A stretch of DNA of 64,000 nt, taken from assembly GCF_036084755.1 (NCBI RefSeq), contig NZ_CP107968.1, positions 6,642,001-6,706,000 of the forward strand, read 5' to 3'. The notes beneath the pieces were generated by a model. That model worked only from the letters and a program-made list of their open reading frames with translations, was not told where the DNA came from and did not search any database. Below are positions 41,675 to 50,452 of the stretch, one piece after another. The stretch is from Streptomyces sp. NBC_00370. GTDB taxonomy: Bacteria > Actinomycetota > Actinomycetes > Streptomycetales > Streptomycetaceae. Both the position numbers and the translations under genes were made by a program. Each line of letters starts with the position of its first letter. Positions within the stretch are counted from its first letter, which is position 1.

Positions 41675-43972
41675 ATGACCACCGGCAGTGGCTACAGCTG
41701 GCACCGCAACCCCTTCCCGCTGATACCGGTCGTACGGCTCGGTCCCTCGGCCGACCTCGGTGACGCGCCGGTGACGGCGGCCGACTCGGGCAACGCGAGC
41801 ATCGCGACGCCCACGTCCGACCAGCTGAACCGGCTGGTGGACGACTACCTGGTGGAGAATCCGACCGGCGGCAGGCGCGGCCGGGCCATCGCCGTCGTGG
41901 GCAGCTTCGGCCTCGGCAAGAGCCATGTGCTGCGGCAGATCTACACCTCGCTCAGCAGGCGTCCGGACGGCCCCGCCATGTGGATCGTCGACGAGCCCGC
42001 CCAGGACATGGGCCGGATGTACCGCGACCGGCTGCGCGGGCCCGGCGACACCCCGCAGGGGCGGCGCGCCTTCGAGGAGCTGGTCAGGGACTACTACGCG
42101 TACGTGACGGCCAACCGCGTCGGCGAGCAGGGCGGCGACCCCCGGCTCGGCAGCCTCGACGAGATCGCGGCCGGACTGCGCGACCGCAGCCTCGACCCGG
42201 GCAAGGTGGTCTCGGCGCTGCGCTACGACCCGGAGGTGATTCACGCCGATCTGCGCGGCAAGCTGGGCGAGATCACCGAGCACCGCCGGTTCGCCACCGC
42301 GCTGGCCCTGCTCCAGGACCCCCTGTTCACCCGGCTGGTGTGGGCCTGGCTCAACGGCGAGGAGCCCGCCGAGGCACTGCGCGAGCGGGGCATCACGGAG
42401 GCCATCGTGCCGCCGTCGGGGAGCGGCCGGCCGGACACCGCCGCCGGCATCGACCAGGTCTTCGACGCGCTGGCGGTGCAGGGCTTCATGCACGGCAGGG
42501 TCGGCAGTCCCTACGTACTGCTCGTGGACGCGCTGGAGAAGGTGCTCGACTGGCCGCAGGACAGCAGGCGCGTCTTCGTCGATGCCTTCGAACGGCTGGT
42601 CAACATCTACGTCAGCCGCGGCGGCCTGCTGATCTTCTGCATCTCGGCGGCCGGGCTCCAGGAACTGCGGCCCAGTCTGCACGAGCGGTTGCTCCAGGTG
42701 TGGCCGGAGGGATTCACCAGGGAACTCACCGGGGAGCTCGTCGCCGCCTACGTCGAGGCGGGCCGCCGCGGCGAGGACGAGGCGTCGGCCCCGTTCGCCG
42801 AACTCTTCGGCGCCGACACCCTGCGGACGCTGCACGAGCAGACCGAGGGGCTGCCGCGCGAGATCCTCAAGACCTGCAGCCAGGCCTGGCTGTTCAGCGA
42901 GGACACCCACGGCGCGGTACGCGAAGTGACCCCCGCCGCCGTCCTCAGAGCCGTCCGCGCCCTGCACGAGAAGGTCTCCCGTGACCAGGTCGCCGCCGTC
43001 GTGCACGACGCGCTGAGCCTCGGGCAGTGGCGCATCGCCTCCCGCGATCCGGTGCCCGCCCGGATGTCGTCCCCGCAGCCGCCCGACGCCTCGGACCCCG
43101 CCGAGGAGGTGGTCTACTGGCTCGCCCCCGCGCCGAAGGCCCTGCTCGCCGTCATCGTCACCCGCTCCGTACTCGGCGCCGAGGACGCGGAGCGGGTCGC
43201 CGCCTATGTGCAGGGCCTGCGGAACGCCGTGCTGCCCGCCCGCTTCGAGGCGCTGATCGTCGTCAACGGCCATGTCCCGCAGCACATGCAGGACCGGCTG
43301 AGCCGGCTGGTCGGATCACCGCCGCTGGTCTACCGGCAGCCCGACTTCGACCGGAAGGTGAACGACGCCCTCGAACGGCTCGCTGGACGGCTGGCCGACG
43401 GCGGGCGCGCGACGGAACTGGAACAGCTGGGCGAGCGGATGCGCCGCGAACTCGCCCAGCAGAACGTCCAACTGGCCGAATTACGCCAGGCCATGACCTC
43501 CCTCGCCCGGGACACCGGCACGCCGGAACCCGCGGCGGCGACCGGGCACCCCGCTGAACCCGAGGCGCCGGCCGACAGCCTGCCGGGCCCGGTCGCCCGC
43601 CGCTTCCAGGAGACGCTCTCGGTCCTCGACGCCGTCACCCGCGAACTGGCGGCGGGGGAGCGGGCTGCGCGGCGCACCGTCACCCAGCCGGAGCTGAGCA
43701 AGCTCGGCTGCGCCACCCTGACCCGGACCCTCACGGAGACCTTCCGCAGCTCCGTCGCGGACTGGCACCGGACGCCGGGGTCCGGCGCGCCCGCCGGCGA
43801 CCGGTGGGACGAACTGCGCCGGATCTGCCGGGAGTACGAGAACGCCGTCGAGGTGCTGCCCGTCCATCTGCTCGGCAATCCGGGCCCGCCGCATCCGCTG
43901 ACCGCTGCCCGCTCCGTCGAGGTGCTGGCCGAGGAGGTGTGGGAGACGCTCAGCGCTGCCGCGGCAGCGTGA
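41675..43972 (+). CDS. Large P-loop ATPase with a bldA-type TTA codon
   Basis: The 765-aa protein has Walker A VVGSFGLGKSHVLRQ (GSFGLGKSH, residues 76-84), an arrangement seen in BrxC/DUF499-like NTPases, and a possible Walker B PYVLLVDALEKV. Residues about 485-590 form a Rossmann-like unit (LLAVIVTRSVLGAEDAERVAAYV, FEALIVVNGHVPQHM). Then comes a coiled stretch (LEQLGERMRRELAQQNVQLAELRQA) and a helical tail. Codon 603 is TTA (43481-43483), the rare leucine codon read by bldA tRNA, so production is probably tied to development. The ribosome site is AAGGAG at 41662-41667, spacing 7. The 3' end overlaps the convergent gene by 23 bp. Confidence 0.75.
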   Translation: MTTGSGYSWHRNPFPLIPVVRLGPSADLGDAPVTAADSGNASIATPTSDQLNRLVDDYLVENPTGGRRGRAIAVVGSFGLGKSHVLRQIYTSLSRRPDGPAMWIVDEPAQDMGRMYRDRLRGPGDTPQGRRAFEELVRDYYAYVTANRVGEQGGDPRLGSLDEIAAGLRDRSLDPGKVVSALRYDPEVIHADLRGKLGEITEHRRFATALALLQDPLFTRLVWAWLNGEEPAEALRERGITEAIVPPSGSGRPDTAAGIDQVFDALAVQGFMHGRVGSPYVLLVDALEKVLDWPQDSRRVFVDAFERLVNIYVSRGGLLIFCISAAGLQELRPSLHERLLQVWPEGFTRELTGELVAAYVEAGRRGEDEASAPFAELFGADTLRTLHEQTEGLPREILKTCSQAWLFSEDTHGAVREVTPAAVLRAVRALHEKVSRDQVAAVVHDALSLGQWRIASRDPVPARMSSPQPPDASDPAEEVVYWLAPAPKALLAVIVTRSVLGAEDAERVAAYVQGLRNAVLPARFEALIVVNGHVPQHMQDRLSRLVGSPPLVYRQPDFDRKVNDALERLAGRLADGGRATELEQLGERMRRELAQQNVQLAELRQAMTSLARDTGTPEPAAATGHPAEPEAPADSLPGPVARRFQETLSVLDAVTRELAAGERAARRTVTQPELSKLGCATLTRTLTETFRSSVADWHRTPGSGAPAGDRWDELRRICREYENAVEVLPVHLLGNPGPPHPLTAARSVEVLAEEVWETLSAAAAA

Positions 43973-44957
43973 CCCTGTGCAGGGCCGCGGCGAGCCGGGT
44001 CAGCCGGTCCTCCGCCGGGCGGACCTGCGTCTGGTCGAGGGTCACCCCGACGACGAACTCGTCGGGCGACGGCCAGGTCACGAACACGGCGCCCTCCTGC
44101 ACGTCAAGCACCAGACGCTCCACCACCGGCTGATCGGCGCCGGGGATCGCGACCAGGCACAGCGCGTCGGCCAGCCGGGCCAGATGGCTGCCCAGGCTGA
44201 ACGCGAGATCGCGGTAGGCGGTGCGCCGGGTGCGCACACTGACGTCCATGAAGCGCGGGCCGAGGTCGGGCGCGTCGAAGACATCGCCGACGCAGACCAG
44301 CGTCCGATCCCGGTAGTACGCGGCGTACTGCAGGTCCGAGGTGCTGAGATGGCTGCCCCACAACGCGCGCAGCCGCTGCTCGTACGGGCCGTCCGGCTCG
44401 GCCGCCGTACCGTAGTCGACCCGCAACTGGGCACTCAGGGGCGTGTCCTGGACCGGCGCCGACTCGGGCCCGCCCAGCATCTCGCTGGGCAGCTTGTGCA
44501 CCTGCGTGCGGATCCGGGTGACCAGCTCGTTCATGGCCTCGTCCATCGCCGGTACGTCGTCCGGCGCGTCGGCCACGGCCGCCACGTACTCCCCGGGCTT
44601 GACGCGGCCGCCCCACAGACCGCCGCCCGCGTTGGCGACGACCGTGCGCATCAACTCGCCCGTGCCCAGGGGGCGCAGGAGCGAGCCGAGATCCTGGGTG
44701 CACAGCAACAGCCGGCTGCCGGCCAGCGACTCGTCCTGGAGGTCGTCACCGTTCTCCAGGAGTGTGCTGCTGAGCGGCGCCCGCCGGGCGCGGCACACCA
44801 CGAAGTCGAGGGTGCCCGCGCTGTAGTGCGAGAGTGACCGGACGGCGGGCGTGGCAGCGGCGGTTTCCTGTGCCAACTCCGTTACTGTGCCGTGGAGTTG
44901 GCTGGACCAGTGATGCTCTCGCAAAGTCTGGGACACGTGCTCCGCCGGTACTGCCAC
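43950..44957 (-). CDS. Unknown 335-aa protein downstream of fxsT
   Basis: I recognise no family. The soluble, mixed alpha/beta protein begins VPAEHVSQTLREHHWSSQLHG and includes LRLLLCT-like and TLVCVGDVFDAPDLGPRFMDVSVRTRRTAYRDL segments. The second half contains AVFVTWPSPDEFVVGVTLD. It starts at GTG 44957 (AAAGGG upstream; TTG 44990 is possible), about 40 bp after the fxsT stop in the same direction, so it is probably in that operon. Its end overlaps the convergent ATPase gene by 23 bp. Cysteine and His content does not suggest a metal enzyme. Confidence 0.65.
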   Translation of the reverse strand: MAVPAEHVSQTLREHHWSSQLHGTVTELAQETAAATPAVRSLSHYSAGTLDFVVCRARRAPLSSTLLENGDDLQDESLAGSRLLLCTQDLGSLLRPLGTGELMRTVVANAGGGLWGGRVKPGEYVAAVADAPDDVPAMDEAMNELVTRIRTQVHKLPSEMLGGPESAPVQDTPLSAQLRVDYGTAAEPDGPYEQRLRALWGSHLSTSDLQYAAYYRDRTLVCVGDVFDAPDLGPRFMDVSVRTRRTAYRDLAFSLGSHLARLADALCLVAIPGADQPVVERLVLDVQEGAVFVTWPSPDEFVVGVTLDQTQVRPAEDRLTRLAAALHRVTLPRQR

Positions 44958-44996
44958 GTCTCCTCGCCCTTTCCGGTTGGCAAAGCTCAAACGCCT

Positions 44997-47900
44997 TTAC
45001 AGGCCCGGTAGTTCGTAGTCGACGTCAAATCCCGACGGCGGCTCGGTGCGGGCCCTCGTTGAACCCGTCAGCCAGTCGTGATGGGCCTTCACCCGCCGTG
45101 CGTCCGGCCGGTGCCCGATCCCCAGACGCTGCAGCCGGGTGAGGGCATTGTACGCCTGGACGACCGCTTCGTCCGTCTTGCCCGCTGCCGCGAGGGTGAC
45201 CGCGAGCGAGTTCTCCGCCCCGGCCACCCAGAGGTGGGCATGGCCCAGTTTGTGCGTCAGCACGTTCAGGGCCGACCGGCCCGTCTCCTCCGCCTGGTCG
45301 GACCGGCCGAGGGAGCGCAGATACACGCCCTGTCGGACCTGGCAGGCTGCGGTGTACGGATGACCGGGGCCGAACCGGTCGGCCAGCGCCACACCGCACC
45401 GGCGTGCCTGCAGCTCGGCGTCCTCGAACTTGCCGAGCGCGTGCAGGTCGGCCGCGTAACTGAACCGGCAGCGCAGCGTGTCGAACCGGTCGGCGCCGAA
45501 GCGGCTCACATACAGGTCCAGTGCCCGCCGGTCCCGCTCGTGGGCCCCCTCGAAGCCGTACCTCGGGTCCTTCGTCGCGGGGTAACCATCCGCGAGACGG
45601 CGCTCGCTGACGGCGAGTCCGACCTCGGTCCTGAGCCGTGCCAGGTCCCACACGTCGCCGTGGCGGCGCAGCTCCTGGCGCAGCAGATCCCGCGACTCGC
45701 CGTCCCTGCCCGTCATCCGGTACAGGTAGGCGAGCAGGTCGGCCGAGCGCCAGGAGGCCGCGTCGTCCTTGCCGCCCATGGACTGCCGGTAACGGAACCG
45801 GTCGAGGATCCGGTCGAGCCCCTGGTCGATGCGGCCGGTCAGCGCCTCCGTCAGCGCGAGGTTGTGCTCCACCTGCACGGTCGCCTCGTGCTTCCACCCC
45901 AGCAGCAGGGTCAGCCCCTCGACGGCGGGCCGGATCTGCATCAGCGCGTCGTCGAACCGGCCGAGCGCGCGCAAGGTCGCCGCGTGCGAGTCGGCCGACA
46001 GGAGCGTACGGGGGTGTACGAGCCCCAGCAGCCTGCGGTGGCCGCGCAGCGCCTGCTCGGACTGGCGCCGCGACTGCTCGTAGTCCCCGACCAGCCGGTG
46101 GGCGCGCGCGGTGAGGTTGAGCAGCCGCAGATACTCCGGCGTCTCCTCGTCACCCTCCGGCGCCCAGGCGGCGCGTGCCTTGTCGGCGATGTCCAGCAGC
46201 CGGTCCAGGTCGGCGCTCTCCCCGCGCTGGCTCAGCGCGTTGAGATGGCGCAGCAGCGACCGGCGCACCCGGGGCCGGGAGTCCTCCCACAGCCGCAGCG
46301 AGTACACCTCGCGCGCCCAGTCGGCCGGCAGGGCCTCCTCGGCGCGCGGTACGTACTCGGCGATGACGCCGCGCAGGACCGACTCGACATGCAGCCGCTC
46401 CTGCGGCGCCATTCCGTCGCGGATCAGGTCGCGCAGCGCGTGGTGCTGCGCCAGCGGCTGCTCCTTCCGGTCGAAGTCGACGTCGATCAGGCCCACTTGG
46501 GCCAGCGACCACAACGCGACACTCACCATGTGCTCGTCGGGCAGCTGCACGTCGTCCGGATGGGGCTGCACCGTGCTGCCGTTCTCGGGTCCCGCCGAGT
46601 CGTCGCGGGCCAGCTCGGACAGAATCCGCCGGGAGCGCAGCAGTTCGAGCCCCATGCCGCGCCCGGTGAGCAGCGAGGCGGCGTTCAGCAGCCAGTCGAG
46701 CGGCATGCGCGCCGAGCTCTCCGCGCGCCAGGCGGCGGCCCCCGGCGTGCTCTGCGCCACCCGCCGCGCCACTCGCACCATGACCTCGACGGGCGGCGCC
46801 GCCTCCGCCGTGTCGAGGATGTCGGTCTTCGCCGTGCGGAACGCCTCGACGACATCGGCGACCGCGGCCCGGGTCGACGCCTCCTGCCCCATGTGGTCGT
46901 CACGCCGGTGGGTCTCGGCGCGCTCGGCCAGACAGTGGGCGGCCAGCCACAGCGCCAGCGGGACGAAGTCCACCACGTTGCCGACCTGTTCGGCCTGCTC
47001 CGCGGCGAGTTCCGGCAGCCGCTCCCGCAGCAGGGCCCGGCATTCGGCCGACGTCATCCGGGGCAGCGCCGAGCCCGTCAGCCGCAGACTTCCGCCGTCC
47101 TGCGGCGGCGCCGTACGGCCGGTGATCAGCACATGCCCGCGCTCGTGCGGGACGGGGAGCAGATCGCGCACCTCGGCGAAGTCCGCCACGCCGTCGTAGA
47201 CGATCAGCCAGCTCCCGTCCCGGTCGCTGTCGCCGTCCAGCGGGAAAGCGGGATCCGACAGCCGGCCGAGCAGCTCGGCCACCCCGCCGTCGGCCGCGAC
47301 GATGCCGAGCAGGCCCGCGAGCCGGGCGAGCCCGCGCCGTACCCGCAGCCGCTCCCAGGAGCGCACCCACCACACCACGTCGTACCCGGCGCCGTAGCGG
47401 TGGCACAGCTCCCGCGCGGTCTCGCTCTTGCCCCAGCCGCTCGGGGCGTGCAGCACCAGCGCCGCGTGCTCCTCGCCCGCCGTCCGCAGCTCGCTCGCCA
47501 GCTGCGCCAGCGCCGTGTCACGGTCCACGAAGTCGCCGTTGCGCTCGGCGACGTTGGTCACCCCGGGCAGCCGGGGGAAGCGCGCCCCTGACGTACCGTC
47601 ACGCGGCACCACGGGGCCGAGCCGCAGGCTCGCGTAGAGGATCCGCAGGGCCTCGTCCTCCGTCGTGCCGCGCAGATCGATCCGCTCGTGGTGCGCGGTG
47701 TCCGCGTCCGAGAACGGCTCGTCGACGAGGACGATCCGCACGTCCGCGTGGGACAGCGCGGCGACCTGGGCCAGCAGTGTGTCGTCGGCGTCGGGCAGCG
47801 AGAGGAACAGCAGCGCCGTGCCGGGGGTGGGGCGTTCCCCCGCGTACATGTCGCTCCTGCGCAGCTCCGTCTCGATGCCCCGGTCACCCAGCCGGTCCGC

Positions 47901-48662
47901 CAGCCAGGCGGCCCAGGGCACATGGCGTCCCGAGTGCACGACGGTGACATCGCTGAGCGGCAGCGGCCTGCGCTCGCGCAGCCAGTCGGCGAGCTGCGCG
48001 TAGTACGGGCGCAGGCCGGTGACCGTACCCGCGTCCTCGTTCTCGACGGCGAGCCGTCTGCTGTCCATGTAGAGCGGGTTGTACGGGATTTCGAGAAACG
48101 GAATCTCGCCCTGGCCGCGTGCCTGGGAGAGCGGCCCGAACTTGCGCCGGACCCGTTCGCGCGCCACCCGCAGCCGGTCACGGGACCCGACGTCGCTCTT
48201 GAGCCCCAGGGTGAGCAGCCGCAGCGGCCGGGTGGCGCGCACCGCGGACAGGTCCTCGGCGAGCGCGGCCGCGCCGTCGATGGACCACGCGGTCATCGCG
48301 AAACAGATGACGACGGAGTCGGCGAACCGCGCCAGCAGGCCGGGCACCGCGGCTCCGGGGGCGTCGGGCACCGGCGCCTCGACGAACACATGGTCGTAAC
48401 CGGCGGCCACCGGGTCCGAGCCGAGACCGGTCAGTGAGTCCGCGTCCGGACGGACCGCGTACGCCACCGTCCCCGGCGTGGGTTCGGGTACCGGCGGCCC
48501 CGCCGCTTCACCCGGCCGGCCGTCCACGATCAGCACACTGCGGTTGCCCTCGGCGAGGATGTCCGCCGCGTTGCGCATGGTGGTGCTGAGCCCGAGGTTC
48601 TCCGAGGTGGTGAAGAAAACGGTGAAGGGACCAGAGGGTGCGAAGGGGTCGGCGTCGGGCAT
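44997..48662 (-). CDS. fxsT: FxSxx-COOH system tetratricopeptide repeat protein
   Basis: The 1221-aa protein has four parts. Residues 12-235 are a ParA/MinD-like Rossmann unit with a degenerate P-loop (FFTTSENLGLSTTM). Residues about 238-348 look TIR-like (VTVVHSGRHVPWAAWLADRLGDRGIETEL). An NB-ARC NTPase follows from about 370 with Walker A HAPSGWGKSE (405-414) and LIVYDGV near 535. The remainder is tetratricopeptide repeats (AHRLVGDYEQSRRQSEQAL, LHALGKFEDAELQARRC). This matches the TPR protein NCBI assigns to FxSxx-COOH systems. It should act as a cytosolic sensor or switch. ATG 48662 follows CGGAGAGG. The symbol fxsT is my shorthand. Confidence 0.82.
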   Translation of the reverse strand: MPDADPFAPSGPFTVFFTTSENLGLSTTMRNAADILAEGNRSVLIVDGRPGEAAGPPVPEPTPGTVAYAVRPDADSLTGLGSDPVAAGYDHVFVEAPVPDAPGAAVPGLLARFADSVVICFAMTAWSIDGAAALAEDLSAVRATRPLRLLTLGLKSDVGSRDRLRVARERVRRKFGPLSQARGQGEIPFLEIPYNPLYMDSRRLAVENEDAGTVTGLRPYYAQLADWLRERRPLPLSDVTVVHSGRHVPWAAWLADRLGDRGIETELRRSDMYAGERPTPGTALLFLSLPDADDTLLAQVAALSHADVRIVLVDEPFSDADTAHHERIDLRGTTEDEALRILYASLRLGPVVPRDGTSGARFPRLPGVTNVAERNGDFVDRDTALAQLASELRTAGEEHAALVLHAPSGWGKSETARELCHRYGAGYDVVWWVRSWERLRVRRGLARLAGLLGIVAADGGVAELLGRLSDPAFPLDGDSDRDGSWLIVYDGVADFAEVRDLLPVPHERGHVLITGRTAPPQDGGSLRLTGSALPRMTSAECRALLRERLPELAAEQAEQVGNVVDFVPLALWLAAHCLAERAETHRRDDHMGQEASTRAAVADVVEAFRTAKTDILDTAEAAPPVEVMVRVARRVAQSTPGAAAWRAESSARMPLDWLLNAASLLTGRGMGLELLRSRRILSELARDDSAGPENGSTVQPHPDDVQLPDEHMVSVALWSLAQVGLIDVDFDRKEQPLAQHHALRDLIRDGMAPQERLHVESVLRGVIAEYVPRAEEALPADWAREVYSLRLWEDSRPRVRRSLLRHLNALSQRGESADLDRLLDIADKARAAWAPEGDEETPEYLRLLNLTARAHRLVGDYEQSRRQSEQALRGHRRLLGLVHPRTLLSADSHAATLRALGRFDDALMQIRPAVEGLTLLLGWKHEATVQVEHNLALTEALTGRIDQGLDRILDRFRYRQSMGGKDDAASWRSADLLAYLYRMTGRDGESRDLLRQELRRHGDVWDLARLRTEVGLAVSERRLADGYPATKDPRYGFEGAHERDRRALDLYVSRFGADRFDTLRCRFSYAADLHALGKFEDAELQARRCGVALADRFGPGHPYTAACQVRQGVYLRSLGRSDQAEETGRSALNVLTHKLGHAHLWVAGAENSLAVTLAAAGKTDEAVVQAYNALTRLQRLGIGHRPDARRVKAHHDWLTGSTRARTEPPSGFDVDYELPGL

Positions 48663-48757
48663 GGCCTCTCCGTTCCGTGCGGCGGAGCAAGGAAGGTGGA
48701 CTTAATGGATATAACGGAACAATGAGAGATGTCAGTATAGAAGCGCCGACAGGCATC

Positions 48758-48946
48758 TCACAGACTCTCGGAGTGACCCGTGACGAACGGGTCGCCCGCC
48801 GCGCAGCTCTCGCGCACCCGGCGCAGCACGTCCCCGAGGACCGAGTCCGGCAGGGCGGCGATGTCGGCGAGCGGCAGATCCGAGATGTCCAGTACGGCCG
48901 ACTCGGCGTCAGCGCCGGGGATGACGCCCTTGGCTGCGGCTGTCAT
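48758..48946 (-). CDS. fxsA: FxSxx-COOH-type RiPP precursor, non-canonical C-terminus
   Basis: The 62-aa peptide has the acidic leader typical of FxSxx precursors (SAVLDISDLPLADIAALPDSVLGDVLRRV, residues 17-44), then a short core. The usual end is Phe-x-Ser plus two residues at the carboxyl terminus. Here the end is DPFVTGHSESL: the FxS position is taken by HSE, while an FxT (FVT) lies five residues further in. So either the cyclophane forms at a different aromatic residue, or this is a divergent or decaying precursor. ATG 48946 has GGAG six bases upstream. It is divergent from fxsB and 95 bp upstream of fxsT. Confidence 0.78.
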   Translation of the reverse strand: MTAAAKGVIPGADAESAVLDISDLPLADIAALPDSVLGDVLRRVRESCAAGDPFVTGHSESL

Positions 48947-49234
48947 ATGCGCTCCGTGGTGTCTCGGGGCCGCTCCGCCATGGCCCGCCCAGCGAGTACG
49001 CGTCAGGGAAAGCGTGTCCCTTCCAGCGTACCGCCACCCCCGCCCGGCGAGCAGGGCCGGACAACGCGTTCCTGACCGGCAACTCGCCCTGTTCGGAACC
49101 CCTTTGGCTCAATCGTGATGTTGACGCTGTTCGGCGCCCGAACGAACATGGGACGAACATGGTGTGCTCCGCCCCGCCGGTCCCCGCTCCTGGTCGGCCA
49201 CGGACGGCAGGCGCACGACTTCGGGGGGAAGCCG
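48947..49234. other. Divergent regulatory region of the Fxs locus
   Basis: These 288 bp separate the precursor from fxsB. They must contain promoters for both directions, but I see no confident -35/-10 pair. In-frame extensions of fxsB (from 49115) are low in coding character. Nearby, the 95-bp precursor-fxsT gap (48663-48757) is unusually AT-rich (ATAACGGAACAATGAGAG). Confidence 0.4.
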
Positions 49235-50452
49235 ATGAGTCGACCGCCACTGCGGCAGGCCGAGCTGCCCTGGCCGACGGCCGCCGACGTGACGGCCAGG
49301 GAAGCGGCGGGCTGGGTGCCGTCCCCGCTGCACTCCTTCGTCCTCAAGATCCACAGCCGCTGTGACCTCGCCTGTGACTACTGCTACATGTACCGCTCCC
49401 ACGACCAGAGTTGGCGCACCCAGCCGCGCACCATGACGGACGGGACCGTCGACCTCGCCGGCACGAGGATCGCCGAACACCTCACGGCGCACGGCCTGCG
49501 CGAAGCCGGTGTCGTCCTGCACGGCGGCGAACCGCTCCTCGCCGGCGACACCACACTCGCCCGCACCGCCCGGGTGCTGCGCGCCGCCGTCGGCGACGGC
49601 ATACGGCTGAACCTGTCCCTGCAGACCAACGGCGTACGGCTCACCGAGCGCCGCCTCGACCTGTGCGCCGAACACGGCATCCGCGTCGGGGTGAGCGTCG
49701 ACGGCGGCAGGGCCGCCCAGGACCGCCACCGCAAGGGCGCCGACGGGCGCGGCAGCCACACCCGCGTACGTGAAGCGCTGCGGCTGCTCTCCGAAGGGCC
49801 GTACCGGCACCTCTTCGCCGGGCTGCTGTGCACCGTCGACCTGCGCAACGACCCCGTACGCGTCTACCAGGACCTGCTCGCCCACCGCCCGCCGTCCCTC
49901 GACTTCCTGCTGCCGCTGGGCAATTGGCACACCCCACCGCCCGGCCTCACCCCCGGCGACGGGCGTACCCCGTACGCCGACTGGCTGTGGGCCGTCTTCG
50001 AGCGGTGGTACGGCGCCCCGGTCAGCGAGACCCGGATCCGGCTGCTCGACGACCTCATGGCGCTGCTCCTCGGCGCCACGCCGGCGACGGAAGCCCTCGG
50101 CCTGCGCCCGGTGCGCTACGCCGTCGTGGAGACCGACGGGGCCCTCGCCCAGGACGACACCCTGCGCACCGCCTACGCGGGCGCCGCGGCCACCGGACTC
50201 GACCTGCGGCGGCACTCGTTCGACACGCTGCTCCGCCACCCCGGCGTCGCGGCCCGCCAGTGGGGCGCCGACGCGCTGTGCGCCGACTGCCTGGCCTGCC
50301 CGCTGCACCAGGTGTGCGGCGGCGGGCACTACGCCAACCGCTACCGCAGGGACACCGGGTTCGCCAACCGCAGTGTGTACTGCGCCGATCTCACCGCCCT
50401 GATCACCCGGGTACGCGGCCGGCTCGCCGCCGACGTGGGGGCGGTGGCATGA
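49235..50452 (+). CDS. fxsB: FxsB-type radical SAM/SPASM peptide maturase
   Basis: The 405-aa enzyme has the radical SAM motif CDLACDYC (Cys43, Cys47, Cys50), followed by YMYRSHDQSW as in FxsB proteins, GGEPLLAG, and a SPASM-like C-terminal cluster region (CADCLACPLHQVCGGGHYANRY, then YCADL). Such enzymes form three-residue cyclophanes on FxSxx precursors. ATG 49235 follows GGGGGGAAG; longer frames upstream are unlikely. It is ATGA-coupled to the HExxH gene. Confidence 0.88.
   Translation: MSRPPLRQAELPWPTAADVTAREAAGWVPSPLHSFVLKIHSRCDLACDYCYMYRSHDQSWRTQPRTMTDGTVDLAGTRIAEHLTAHGLREAGVVLHGGEPLLAGDTTLARTARVLRAAVGDGIRLNLSLQTNGVRLTERRLDLCAEHGIRVGVSVDGGRAAQDRHRKGADGRGSHTRVREALRLLSEGPYRHLFAGLLCTVDLRNDPVRVYQDLLAHRPPSLDFLLPLGNWHTPPPGLTPGDGRTPYADWLWAVFERWYGAPVSETRIRLLDDLMALLLGATPATEALGLRPVRYAVVETDGALAQDDTLRTAYAGAAATGLDLRRHSFDTLLRHPGVAARQWGADALCADCLACPLHQVCGGGHYANRYRRDTGFANRSVYCADLTALITRVRGRLAADVGAVA

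Noticed and set aside
40602..43972. BREX or DISARM phage-defence island
   Set aside because: The large ATPase P-loop resembles BrxC, but no methyltransferase, PglZ or Lon-like gene is nearby.
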